In this document: positions 40,457 to 50,560 of the stretch, one piece after another | How positions within the stretch are numbered: position 1 is the stretch's first letter | Layout: every line of letters starts with the position of its first letter | NCBI GenBank assembly: GCA_963575745.1 | Contig: CAUYUJ010014276.1 | Location: 99,501 to 163,500 of the forward strand | Direction of reading: 5' to 3' | From: Prorocentrum cordatum | Taxonomy: Eukaryota; Sar; Dinophyceae; Prorocentrales; Prorocentraceae | Length of the DNA: 64,000 nt | The notes under the pieces: model-generated | Seen by the model: only the letters and a program-made list of their open reading frames with translations | What the model was told of the DNA's origin: nothing | The model's database searches: none | Position numbers and translations under genes: made by a program

Positions 40457-43400
40457 TCATGCCTGCATCTCCTCTTTGCCCTCGGGATTGCAAACCAGCT
40501 CAGGCTCCAGCAGGTTGCCTGCGACCGCGAGGGTGAGGCCAGACTTGCCCGTGGCCACGTAAAATCCAAGCAGCCCCAGCATCTCATCTAGCTCCTTCTG
40601 CGCCAGATGCTTGGTGCCGAGGTCTGCTACATTGACCTTGCCGAGCGCCTTGGAAAGGATGACTCGACGCTCGGTCACATGGCGCTGGAGCCACAAAATC
40701 TTCGTCTCGATGTGTCGGGTGCGCCCCGCCCCTCGGCGGTGAGCTATCCCGCTGGCCGCCGTGGCGTCGCCAGCCAAACGCAACTCCAGCTCGCATCCCA
40801 TGTCGCGCGCCAGCGAGACCAGACCGATCCCACAGGACGCGGCGTGCACTAGAGCGGACCACTCGGCCCCACCTGAGCTGAGAGCCTCGCTGCCCTGAGT
40901 CGCGCTGAAGACCTTGATCATGTGGTCTCCCAGCTGGAAGACTCCGCAGCTCGTGCTCTTCCTGGTCTCCAGGCAGCCCGCGAAGTCGCTATTCGAGAGG
41001 CCCTTGGGCACACCTGACCAACGCTGGCGGCGGAACCTCTGGACCAGCCTAGGACGGCCCAGGAGATACCTGGCGATCCTCTTGACTAGCTCCATGCCGT
41101 GCTCGCACGGCTCGTGCATGTAATTCGCTGCGTCCTTCGCTGCGTACTTGATGTCTGGGCGCTTCTCGCTAAGGTAGCTGGCTCGCATGACCAGGCTGCG
41201 GTAGCGAGTCGCCTCCTCGCCCTCCAGGACCCTGCCGCGATCCGCGCTCTTGGGCTTCACACCTGGCGTCGAGAGAGCCTTCGACTCGCGCCAGAGGCCC
41301 AGCTGCTGCATCATGATGAGCGCGTGGCGAGAGTCCGCCTCGAGCTCCACGTCGCCTCTCGAGGTCCAACGGAAGATGCGGTTCAGACAGACCACCTCCT
41401 GAACATCACCAGCACTCTTGTTGGGTCCCAACATGCCCTCGAGCTTGACCCGCATGTACTTCTGCAACTCGCGGTAGAACTCCAGGTTGTCGGTGCGGGA
41501 GCCCTTCAGCACGAAGTTGTCGCCGTAGACGTAGGCTGCGAGCTTGCTGTCGCCTCTGCGGTATATGCAGGGGCATCAGACACCACAGGAGAAACCCATC
41601 TTGCCCTCCAGCGTCTCACGGACCAGCAGCTCGAAGTTCTGGCCTGCGTCGCGGCAGCCGTAGAGACACCTGACCAGCAGCCCGCGCGCGTTGGGGTCAG
41701 CTGAGCGGGGGTCCTCCGACGGCAGCTTCACCCACAGCTTCCGCTTCATCTCGCAGTGCGGGTGAGCCCTCGTCATGTCCAGGAACATGATGACGTGCTG
41801 GTCCTCCTCGACATTCCTGGCCGAGCAGCAGACAGAAATCAACATCCTGAGTGCCTCATGCGGGGGTGTCGCGCTAAACGTCTGCGAGGGGGCCCCCAAT
41901 TCCATGCTCGTGCGGTAACGTGTCTCTGCCACGCACAGCCTGCAGCGGACGTTGGGCTTGCGGTCGCCACCCTTGTTGGCGTCCGCCCAGATCATGGGCG
42001 CCGGGTCGCGCCCGGTCTCCTCGCGGCAGTGCTGCTTGGTGTCGTACACGTAGGCGCCCAGGCCGCGCAGGAACTCCACCCAGCTTCCAGCGCACCGAGC
42101 TGGCCGCGGGCGATCGCCACGCAGCCCTCGCAGCACCGCAGCCACAAGCTTCGGCGGGTACCGCTCGATGGTGCGCATGCCGCGCCGACCCAGACCGACC
42201 GTCTGGCAATGCCGAACACATCCAGGACAACGGCGCGTCAGCTCCCGGGCAATCTCGGCAGAGTTGGTCAACCACCCCGTAGGCTTCTTGACCAGTGCTG
42301 GGCCGATGGCATCGTTGCACCACAATCCATGCGCACATTGATCACACTCGACGTAGTGTACTACTCCAGGCATCTCGGCGATCTCTCGGATCATCCAGAG
42401 ACGCCAACTCCTCGATGATGCTGGCTGCTCGTGCAAGAAGAGGCGGCCAGCCTTGATCTGCTCCTTGTAGCGCTCGGCACAGAAGACCAGATGGACGATG
42501 CCTCGCTCCATGATGGCGTTGACGTCCACACCCTGGACCACGTTGAGGGCCTGCAGGTTCGACCACGGCGCGCGCGTCGGGCTGCCGGTGATCAGCAGCG
42601 GCTGCTCTAGCTCGATCGTAGCTTGCGCCCGCTGCCTGTCGCCCTCCTGGCTGAAGTCGTAGCCGGTCCTGATGTCGTAGGCTGTGCCGGGCTCGAGGTC
42701 GAAGGCGCTCGACCGAGACGTGAAACGCCCTGGTCCGTACGGCTCGCTGACGGCCACTCTCCAGTCGCCGAAAGCCGCCAGCAGCGCGCAGAGCTCCTGC
42801 GAGTCCGCGTCCATGGCACCCCCAGCTCCAGGCGGCTCCTGTAGAAGCCCGCTCGGCCCAGCAGCCTGCGCCTGCGGCATGGCTGGCGCCTGCGCCGGCG
42901 TCCCCAGCTGCTCACCGCTGATCGCGGGCGCGAGGGGTGCTGGGCCGCCTGGCGCCGCGAGGCGGCGCCTCGATGCCTGCGGCAGCTCCGCGGGCGAGCC
43001 CCGACGCGGAACAGCTCGTTGACCAGGTCGCTCGATCTCCATCGGCGCCTCGGCCGGGCTGGCAGCTTGAGGCGGCGCCCTGGCGCCCTCGCCCTCCTGG
43101 CGCACAGGCGCCCTGTCAGCGGCCTCCAACTGGCGGGCCGCTGCCCCGATGACGCAGGGCGCGAGCTCAGGGTCGTTCGCCGTGGCCAGCTGGATGCGCC
43201 CGCGGCGCTCCGAGCTGTGGGCCTTGGCTGCTGCGTTGGCGCGGGCCGCGTGGCAGCCCGGGCATCCATCTGTGAAGCCGTAATTGGCCAGCTCCACGTT
43301 CCTGCGAATGTAGACGTTCCGAGGCACAGCCGGGGCCTGCTCTGGCACAACCCTCGGCTGCTGCGCAGCGGGGTCGACAGGAGGTTCGTCGATGACCGTC

Positions 43401-43858
43401 GGGATGCGAATGTTCTCTGGCTTGTCTGGGGTCGGCATCCACGGCGCGCCCCTGGTCGAAAGCGGCAGGGCCGCATCGGCCCGCCGGCTCGGCGGCCTCC
43501 TCCTGATCGACCGCGCGCGTACGACCCTGCAGTCGTAGCCGACGAGCATCTCGCTCGACTTCTCGATGGCGCCCGGGAAGACTCCGATCTTCCAGCGCTC
43601 CTCGAACTTGGCGTCGCGCCTCGCACTCGGGAGGAACGCGATGATCTCACCGAAAGGCGGCAGCGCCTTGCGGAAAGCCCTGCCCTTGTGCCTCTCGTGC
43701 GGCGTCCGTCCATCGGCGCCGATCTTGCCGCGATTGATGCATCCTGCAGCGTGGGCCACCAGCCAGGTCAACACTGGATGGTCATTCGGGATGTCTGTGC
43801 CGTGCAGCAGGGACAAGGCGACTCTCAAACACCGTGCGACGCCCTTGACCTCACTCAC
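40457..43858 (-). pseudogene. Copia pol: integrase end, reverse transcriptase, RNase H
   Basis: One reading frame with a single TGA at 41576-41578. The upstream part (760 codons) holds the end of integrase (TWLVAHAAGCINRGKIGADG, RTPHERHKGR), a Pro/Ala-rich linker, and the start of RT (FLDMTRAHPHCEMKRKLWVK, VRCLYGCRDAGQNFE). The TGA falls between GFSCGV and CPCIYRRG, a place where the family has no break. After it come the RT motif AYVYGDNFVLKG, with Asn for the second catalytic Asp, and RNase H motifs LSNSDFAGCLETRKSTSCGV, GGAEWSALVHA and VADLGTKHL. It would have copied and integrated element cDNA. The nonsense codon, and perhaps the Asp-to-Asn change, inactivate it. Confidence 0.88.
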
Positions 43859-43864
43859 TGCTAC

Positions 43865-44747
43865 TTATGCCAGGCCGTTGCTGGCACTGTCGTAGGCCGA
43901 CGCCTCCTCGGGCACGACCTCGATCTTCACGTTCCTGAGGCGGATCGTCGCCTCTCGCTTGAGCGCCACCAAGGCACCCTCACCATCAGACTTGCAGATG
44001 ATCTTCGGGTGGCCGGTCGCCTCCACCTGGCTGACGGCGCGGACCACGTTGTGCTCATGCTGGATGCCCTTGGAGGGGAGGACGTCGGCGCTGACCGGCG
44101 AGGTGGCCGAGTCGATGCCGACGAGAATGGGAAGCGCGGACTGGCCCGACAAGGTATCCGTAGTCCACCGCGAACGCAGGTATAGCATGCGCTCTCCCAG
44201 GAGCGTCCGCTGGGTGACCATCAGCACGGCAGCGCCCAGCCAGGCAGCAGTAGCACCAGTCCCTGAAGGGTGCGTGACCTGCTGCTTCGCGTTGCTCGAG
44301 CTCTGCCTTAGTAGGCTCCTTCAGCCCACGTCGTGCTCGCGCCGGAGCAGGCTGAGACTCGTGGCGCTCCTCGGCGTCGCCCTCGAGCTCGATTGTACTT
44401 CCAACTCCGTCATCCCCTGCCGCGGCGTCTCCACCTGGCGGGGCAGGGTCGCCTGCGACCAGGCCAAAGTGGCTCTCGAAGGTCGCAACTTGTCCATCAT
44501 CAACTCCGTGAGGTACCACTCCTGTCAAAGAAGCGACGCCATGCAGCGCAGGGGGCCCCGCTGCTGGCGCCATCATCGCCGGTCTCACGGCCGCGCCTGC
44601 CGCCCGAAAGCGCACAAACGCTTCTTGCCATGTAGCCTGTCGCAGCCACTGCAACCATCGACCGAGCAGAGCGGCAACTCCCTCACGAGTGTCTGGGACA
44701 TCTGGGTGACCTCCTTCGCTGGCACGATGTTCACGTCCAGGTCCCAC
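43865..44747 (-). pseudogene. Copia integrase, frameshifted and truncated by a stop
   Basis: The zinc-binding pre-integrase segment (GHAPFRDWCYCC) and the first core motif (AFAVDYGYL) are in one frame. At about 44145-44165 the sequence moves to a second frame (SGQSALPILVGIDSA), which carries the second catalytic Asp (CKSDGEGALVALKREA) and ends at SASNGLA followed by TAA (43865-43867). The same frame then continues (VAVSEVKGVARCL) into the next open piece. In the family the residue after NGxA is the third catalytic acid (NGxAE), so the stop occupies the Glu position. A frame change relative to Gag-protease occurs near 44600. Confidence 0.82.
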
Positions 44748-46381
44748 GTGCGATGCCTCCGCGTGAAGCGGACCGTCTTGCCGCTCTCGCTGTGGACGGC
44801 GTGGCTGAGGTCGTTGCCGTGCTGGTCCTGCTCGAAGACCACGCGATGGCCGCTCTTCACCAGGTCGAAGACCAAGAGCAGCGGTCGCATGACGCCCGTG
44901 ACCCGGGACCTGATGCCACGCAACGCACCGCCAGTCTGCACCGTGAGCTTGCGCTGACCCTCGTCTCGGATTGGCTCACCAATCGCGCTGGGGTGCTGCG
45001 CTCCCGACGGCTCCTCCGTGATCGGGTAGTCGGTCCCCAGCGAGCGCGGGGTCGCCGTGGCCGCCGCGCCTGAGTCGATCCCGAAGCGCACCGTCTCGCT
45101 GCTCGAGGACACGGCCGACAGGGAGAGCGCCGAAAGGAAGAGGCCGCCCAGGCCCTCGGGCGGCCCCGGCTCGGCCATCTCGCCCAAGGCGCCAGCCTTC
45201 TTTGCGACCGGGCAGTCCTTGGCCAGATGCGCCGTCGGGCCGCAGGTCCAGCATGGCTTCGGCTTCGGCGCAGCGCCGGCCTTGCCATCGTCCTTGCCTT
45301 TGCCGCGACCTCGACCTCCACCGCCCTTCGGCGGTGCCTTGCCTGACGCAGCCGTCGAGATCCACCGGCAGTCGCGCTTCCAATGGCCCGTCTTGCCGCA
45401 GATCGGACACGGCTTGGTCGGCGTATCATCAGCGCCCTTGCCCTTGCCTGGCCCGCTGGTCTTGCCCTTGCCATTGCCGATCTTGCCATTCTTGCCGCCC
45501 TTGAAGCCGAGAGCTGCCAGCTGCTTCGCAAGTGGGTCGAGGTCCATCGGTGCTGCGCCTGTGCCCGCGCTCGCCGTCGTCGCGATCTGGGCCCGCCTGA
45601 GGTCCCCCACCTCCGCCTTCACCAGCTCCCACGCGTCGAGGCGCTGGCTGTTGAGCAGCAGGTGGTGCCGCAGCGGGCCCTCCTTGAGCGATCGGACCAG
45701 GGTGCCTATCTTGATCTCGTCGGGGAACTCGGTGCTGACAGCTTGCTCGTAGCGCTTCGCATTCGTGTCGAAAGAGATCAGCTTCGACGGGACATCACCT
45801 TCGAAATCCCACGAGAGCAACTCTTGTAGCAATCCTGCTGCCCGGGTCCGACTCTGAGGCCCATGAAACGCGATAAGTGTCCTCCAAGTCTCCAGCCCCT
45901 CATTCGCGCCAGCGCTGACTATGCGGTCGAGCGAGAGGCCTTTGTTCAACATGACTAACGCATGGTAGAGCTGGCTGCTGCGTCGCACGCGCTCCTCTGG
46001 CAGCGCGGCGTTCAGCGCCGGCTTATCCGAGTGTTCTGTGTTCTCCATGAGGTCCATCAGGGCTGGCTCGCACGCGCTGGCATAGGCGCGGGAGATCGTG
46101 CTCCAGCCGCGCCGCGTGCCAGGCTCACCGTTGAAGTCGCGCGGCTTCCCCAGGACCCTCGTGTCGATCAGTCGATTCACTGCTGGCAGATGGCCGCCAG
46201 GCTGCTCTGCTGGCTGCGGCAGCCCTGGCCCTCGGGCCGCCTGAGCCGTAGCCTCCGCGGCCTGCGCTCGAGCCTCGGCCGACTGGGCCTGGGCTGCCAG
46301 CTGCTGGATTATCTGCTGCTGCTGCTGCTGCTGCTGCGCCGCGAGAGCCTGCTCGATCTGGGCGGCGCGAGCCTCGTCCAT
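44585..46381 (-). CDS. Copia Gag with protease
   Basis: Open frame of 598 codons. Gln-rich start (EQALAAQQQQQQQQIIQQLA), then a capsid-like helical region (about residues 60-270), two CCHC zinc knuckles, CPICGKTGHWKRDC (45368-45409) and CWTCGPTAHLAKDC (45212-45253), and a retropepsin-type active site FGIDSGAAATATP (near 45054-45087). Gag packages element RNA; the protease would cut the polyprotein. The true N-terminus probably lies upstream: another frame starting at 46637 (MAARSEVVSRPACDTAVHSS) next to the LTR reads like protein until about 46400, implying a frameshift there. Confidence 0.85.
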   Translation of the reverse strand: MDEARAAQIEQALAAQQQQQQQQIIQQLAAQAQSAEARAQAAEATAQAARGPGLPQPAEQPGGHLPAVNRLIDTRVLGKPRDFNGEPGTRRGWSTISRAYASACEPALMDLMENTEHSDKPALNAALPEERVRRSSQLYHALVMLNKGLSLDRIVSAGANEGLETWRTLIAFHGPQSRTRAAGLLQELLSWDFEGDVPSKLISFDTNAKRYEQAVSTEFPDEIKIGTLVRSLKEGPLRHHLLLNSQRLDAWELVKAEVGDLRRAQIATTASAGTGAAPMDLDPLAKQLAALGFKGGKNGKIGNGKGKTSGPGKGKGADDTPTKPCPICGKTGHWKRDCRWISTAASGKAPPKGGGGRGRGKGKDDGKAGAAPKPKPCWTCGPTAHLAKDCPVAKKAGALGEMAEPGPPEGLGGLFLSALSLSAVSSSSETVRFGIDSGAAATATPRSLGTDYPITEEPSGAQHPSAIGEPIRDEGQRKLTVQTGGALRGIRSRVTGVMRPLLLVFDLVKSGHRVVFEQDQHGNDLSHAVHSESGKTVRFTRRHRTWDLDVNIVPAKEVTQMSQTLVRELPLCSVDGCSGCDRLHGKKRLCAFGRQARP

Positions 46382-46609
46382 CTGTGACCGCCCGGCCGCG
46401 CGCCTTGACTATCTTGAGAGCTTCGCCCTCGCAATGCCACCTGCGTCTGCGGCGAGCCAGCTTCAGCGCGCCCTGCGTGATGTGCGCCCAGGCTTTGCTG
46501 GGCGTCGTCGAGACCAGCTGCCGGCGGGTCTCGTCCGCGGCTGCTCCAGCCGCGCCGGCGCCCCCCTGGGGCGCCGCGGAGGAATGCACGGCGGTGTCGC
46601 AGGCGGGCC

Positions 46610-46636
46610 GACTCACAACCTCGCTCCGCGCTGCCA
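46610..46636 (-). promoter_or_regulatory. Probable copia primer-binding site
   Basis: Read on the minus strand, the base after the 5' LTR begins TGGCAGCGCGGAGCGAGG. TGG directly at the LTR end is usual for a tRNA-primed site. It shares scattered bases with an initiator-tRNA primer site (TGGTAGCAGAGG) but is too diverged to name the primer. Confidence 0.4.
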
Positions 46637-46730
46637 TGATATACGGTATGTCCGCTTCTCAGCTTGAGTAAGATATGGCAATGGTAAACAATAGACGTCA
46701 CGGCGTGCATATCCGAGAGCTACCCGATGA
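46637..46730 (-). repeat. Copia 5' LTR (94 bp)
   Basis: Begins TGATATACGG and ends CCGATGA on the plus strand; the final C-to-G change spoils the CA end. It is followed by the second TTTTC (46731-46735). Confidence 0.9.
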
Positions 46731-46843
46731 TTTTCAAAGGAACTTGCGTTTCCCATAATTCGGGAATTTGAATTGTGGGAAACGGCGTTTCTGGAAATTC
46801 AGAATTCCAAAAATTGGAAACGCACTTCCAGCCCATTACATGC

Positions 46844-46844
<1 letters not shown>

Positions 46845-46936
<92 letters not shown>
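46845..46936. repeat. T92 homopolymer in a hairpin loop
   Basis: Ninety-two consecutive T where other units have GCGGTTTTTC. The surrounding unit (CGCACTTCCAGCCCATTACATGCG before, CCAAAAAAGAAATTGCGTTTCCC after) is otherwise normal, so the loop T run expanded. Exact length is uncertain in any assembly. Confidence 0.9.
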
Positions 46937-49169
46937 CCAAAAAAGAAATTGCGTTTCCCACGCGTCGGAATCATGTGAGACGCAATTCCAGCCCACCGAA
47001 TGCGGTTTTTCAGAGACGCTTGCGTTTCCCATAACTCGGAATTCGAATTATGGGAAGCCGCGTTCCCCGAAATTCTGATTTCGAATTATCGGAAACGCAA
47101 TTCCAGCCCAGCGGGTGCGGTTTGTCAAAGGATTGCATGTCCTATACTTTGGAATTTGGGTTCTGGGAAATCGCGTTTCCCGAAATTCAGAAGCCCAACT
47201 ATGGGAAACGCAATTCCAGCCCAGCGCTTGCGGTTTTTCCAAGGAAATTGCGTTTTGCATAATTCGGAGCTATGGGAAACGCAATTCCAACCCTTTGAGT
47301 GCGGTTTCTCAAAAGAACTTAATTTTCCCATACTTCTGAATTCGAAGTATGGACAACCGCGTTTCCCGATATTCAAACTTCGAGTTATGGGACACGCAAT
47401 TCCAGCCCAGTGGGTGCGTTGCTTCACAAGAAATTGCGTGTCCCGTAAGTCTGAATTCGAATTATGTGAAACAGCGTCCCCCGAACTTCAGAATTCGACT
47501 TATGGGGAACGCACTTCCAACTCATCGAGAGCGGTCTTTCACAATAAATTTCGTTTACACATGATCCGGAGTTGTGGGAAACGCAATTCCAAATCATAGA
47601 GAACGTTTTTTCAAGGGAAATTGCGTTTCCCATCATTCGGAATCCAACTGATGGGAAACCGCGTTTCCCGAACTGCAGAGGCTCGAGTTATGGGAAACGC
47701 AATTCCAGCCCAGTGGGTGTGGTTTTTCAAGCGACATGGCGCTTCCCACACGTCGGAATTATGGGAAGCACACTTCCAGCACACCGTGTGCGGTTTGTTA
47801 AAGGAAATTCGGTTTCCCATACTTCGGAATTCGAATTATGGGAAACAGCGTTTCCCGAAATTCAGGATCCCAATTATGGGACACGCAATTCCAGCCCATG
47901 GGGTGCGCTTTATCCGAAGGCAATTGCGCTTCACATGCTTCGGCATTAATGGAAAACGCAGTGCCAACATACCGAGTGCTGTTTTTCCAAAGGAAATTGC
48001 GCTTCCCATACTTCGGAATTCGAATTATGGGAAGCCGCGTTCCCCCAAATTCAGAATTCCAATTACGGGGGGTGCAATTTCAGCTCATCCAATGCGGGTT
48101 TCAACAAATGCGTTTCCCATAATTCGGCATTGCGGGAAACACAATCCCAACCCATTGAGTGCGGTTTTTCAATGGAAATTGCGGTTCCCATAATTCGGGG
48201 TTCGGGTTATGAGAAATCGCGTTGCCCGCAATTCAGACTTCGAAATCTGGGAAATGCGATCCCTACCCATTGAATGCGTTCTTCAAGCCATTTTAGCCCA
48301 TCGACTACGATTTTCCGAAATTGCGTTTCTCAAAATTCGGACTTCGAAATATGGGAAACTGCGTTTCCCCAAATTTAGAATTCGAAGTTTGGGAAACTGC
48401 GTTTCCCAAAATCTAGAATTTGAATGGTGGGAAACGCAATTCCAGCCTATTGAGTGAGTGAATGAGGTTTGTCAAGGGAAGTTGCGTTTCCTACGCCTCG
48501 GAACTGGGAGCTGTGGGCAAAACACTTCCAGCCCATTGAGTGTGGGTTTTCGAAAGAAATTGCGTTTGCCACACTTCGGAATTTCAACTATGGGACGCCG
48601 CATTTCCCGAAATTCAGACATCGAATTATGGGAAACGCAATTCCAGCCCATCGGGTGCGGTTTCCCAAAGGAAATTGCATGTTCCACAACTCAGAGTTAT
48701 GGGAAACGCAAGTCCAGCACATTGAGTGCATTTTTAAAAAGGGAAGTTGCGTTTCCCAAAATTCGGAATTCGAATTATGGGAAACGGCGTTCCCCGAAAT
48801 TTCAAATTCCAATTATGGGAAACGTGATTCCAGCTCATTGAATCTTGTTCGTTCCAAAGAAATTACGTTTCCCATGCTGTGGAATTCGGGGAAACGCAAT
48901 CCCAGCCTATAAAGTGCGGCTGTTCAGCGAAAACTGTTTGACACATAATTCGGAATTTGAATTATGGGAAACCGCGTTCCCCGAAATTCTGATTGCGAAT
49001 TATCGGAGACGCAATTCCAGCCCATCGGGTGCGGTTTTTCGGAATGCTACCCCTAATCGGAATCCGGAATGAAAGCGGAGAGAATTCGGAATGATACCGG
49101 AGAGAAGCTAATTGCGTTTCCCATAATTCGGAATGAAACCGGAGAAAAGCCCCAATCTGATTTTTGTTT

Positions 49170-49470
49170 AAAAAGCTATAGGGCTATGGGGCTATAGGGC
49201 TGCGGGGCTATAGGGCAATAGGGCTATGGGGCTATGGGGCTATAGGGCTATAGAGCTACAAGGCTACGAGGCTATAGGGCTATTGGGGCTATAGGGCTAT
49301 GCGGGGTATAGGGCTATTAGGGCTATAGAGCTCCAGGGCTATAAGGCTATAGGGCTATTAGGGCTATTAGGGCTCCAGGGCTACAGGGCACCTCGGCACC
49401 CGGGCACGCCCGGGCACCCAGGCACCCGGGCACCCCCGGGCCCCCGGGCCCCCGGGCGTGCAGCGAAAAT
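49170..49470. repeat. GGGCTATA array followed by GGGCACCC words
   Basis: About 25 degenerate GGGCTATA/GGGGCTAT units from 49178 to 49385, then GGGCACCCGGGCACGCCC words to about 49455. It interrupts the hairpin array, which resumes at about 49530. Confidence 0.85.
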
Positions 49471-50482
49471 CGGCGGCAAACGTAACCTAACCAGGTGAAT
49501 CCGCTAGGACCCCTACAGAGGCAAGCTCTGATTGGGGAATTATGGGAAACGCAATTCCAGATCAACGAGAGCGGTATTCAAAAGGAAATTGCGTTTCCCG
49601 AAATTCAAAATTTGAATTATGGGAAATCGCGTTTCCCGAGAGTCAGAATTCGATTTCTGGGATACGCAACTCCAGCCCATTGAGTGCAGTTTGTCAAGGG
49701 ACGTTGCGCGCCCCATAATTCGGAATTCTGGAAAAACCCAGCCCGCTGAATGCCATTTTTCAGAAAAAGGAAATTGCGTTTCTCAGAATTCGGAATTCGA
49801 ATTATGGGAAACCGCGTTTCCCGAAATTCAGAATTTCAATTCTGGGAAACGCAGAACCAGCCCATTGAGTGCGGTTTTTTCCAAGGAAGCTGCGCTTCCT
49901 ATACTTCGGAATTACGGGAAACGCAGAACCAGCCCATTGAGTGCGGTGTATTAGCGGATATGGAGTTTCTCATAATTCGGAATTCGAGATATGGGAAACC
50001 GCGTGTCCCGTAATTCGGAATTCGAATTATGGGAAACGCAAAGCTCGCCCATCGAGTGCGGTTTTTCAAAGGCAATTGCGTTTCCCATAATTCGGAATTG
50101 TGGGGAACGCAAAGCCAGCCCAGTGAGTGCGGTTTTTCAAACGAAATTGCTTTTCCCAGAATTCGGAATTCTGGGAAACGCAGAACCAGCCCATTGAGTG
50201 CGGTTTTTCCCAGGAAATTGCGCTTCGCATCATTCGGAATTTGAATTATGGGAGAACGCATGTTTCGCGAAATCCCGAATTCGAATTATGGAAACGCAGA
50301 GCCAGCCCACGCAGTGCGGTTTTTCAGAGGAAATTGCGTTTCCCATCATTCGTAGCTCGAAGTATGGGAAACGCGTTTCCCGTGCAATGTGTCCTTGGGG
50401 CAGTCGTCCAGGGTTGCGCTTTCCATCAATCGTCCTTTTCGAATTGTGGAATGATGGGAAACGCAAGCCCGGACGGCAGCCT

Positions 50483-50560
50483 GTCGCCGGTGCCTAGGCG
50501 ACAGCAGCATTTTCGATCAGACATGTGGCCCACGCACAGGCGAAAGCATCATCCCGAGAC
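50483..50560. repeat. 42-bp satellite, right remnant
   Basis: After the right end of the Foldback-like element, an A monomer (GTCGCCGGTGCCTAGGCGAC) and a B monomer (CATTTTCGATCAGACATGTG and CGCACAGGCGAAAGC) of the 42-bp satellite resume, then decay. This shows the satellite once spanned the site. TGTCGCCGG at 50482-50490 is the second target-site copy. Confidence 0.85.

Larger units (their letters stand above)
40191..46730 (-). mobile_element. Ty1/copia LTR retrotransposon
   Basis: A 6,540-bp minus-strand element with 94-bp LTRs at both ends and the TTTTC duplication. Coding order from the 5' LTR is Gag with two zinc knuckles, protease, integrase, RT and RNase H; integrase before RT defines Ty1/copia. 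It sits in the loop of a hairpin unit of the Foldback-like element. The LTRs differ at 9 of 94 positions and pol carries frameshifts and two nonsense codons, so it is an old, inactive copy. Confidence 0.93.
46731..50365. repeat. Hairpin-unit array, right arm of the Foldback-like element
   Basis: Tandem units of about 75-115 bp, all in one orientation. GGGAAACGCAATTCCAGCCC, then a variable ATTGAGTGCGGTTTTTCAAA loop, then GGAAATTGCGTTTCCCATAA and often TTCGGAATTCGAATTATGGG. Each unit and each junction is self-complementary (AATTGCGTTTCCC with GGGAAACGCAATT). Later units replace CAATTCC by CAGAACC or CAAAGCC. All long frames across it are artefacts of the repeats. Confidence 0.9.
39597..50481. 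mobile_element. Candidate Foldback-type transposon with hairpin-repeat arms
   Basis: A 10,885-bp interval (about 4.3 kb without the nested copia) inserted in the 42-bp satellite. Its ends are inverted: left GGCAGTCGTTCGGGTTTGCG, right, read inward, GGCTGCCGTCCGGGCTTGCG (16 of 20). The inversion continues colinearly for about 200 bp: both arms next carry ACGACTGCCCCAAAGACACA-like sequence, TTGCACGGGAAACGCGTTT, and then hairpin units. Units point one way at 39640-39990 (about four) and the other way from about 40030 to 50360 (several tens). Long inverted ends built of tandem short repeats plus a 9-bp target duplication are the hallmarks of Foldback elements. No transposase was found inside, so it would be non-autonomous. 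Confidence 0.72.

Noticed and set aside
43019-44185. A 388-codon plus-strand frame
   Set aside because: Antisense of copia pol; no domain of its own.
49170-49390. GGGCTATA repeats as telomere-like sequence
   Set aside because: The unit differs from the common TTTAGGG type, is degenerate, and lies inside a transposon array.
38290-50560. CRISPR-like array of regularly spaced repeats
   Set aside because: Repeats are adjacent tandem monomers or hairpins with no unique spacers and no cas genes; the window is eukaryotic.
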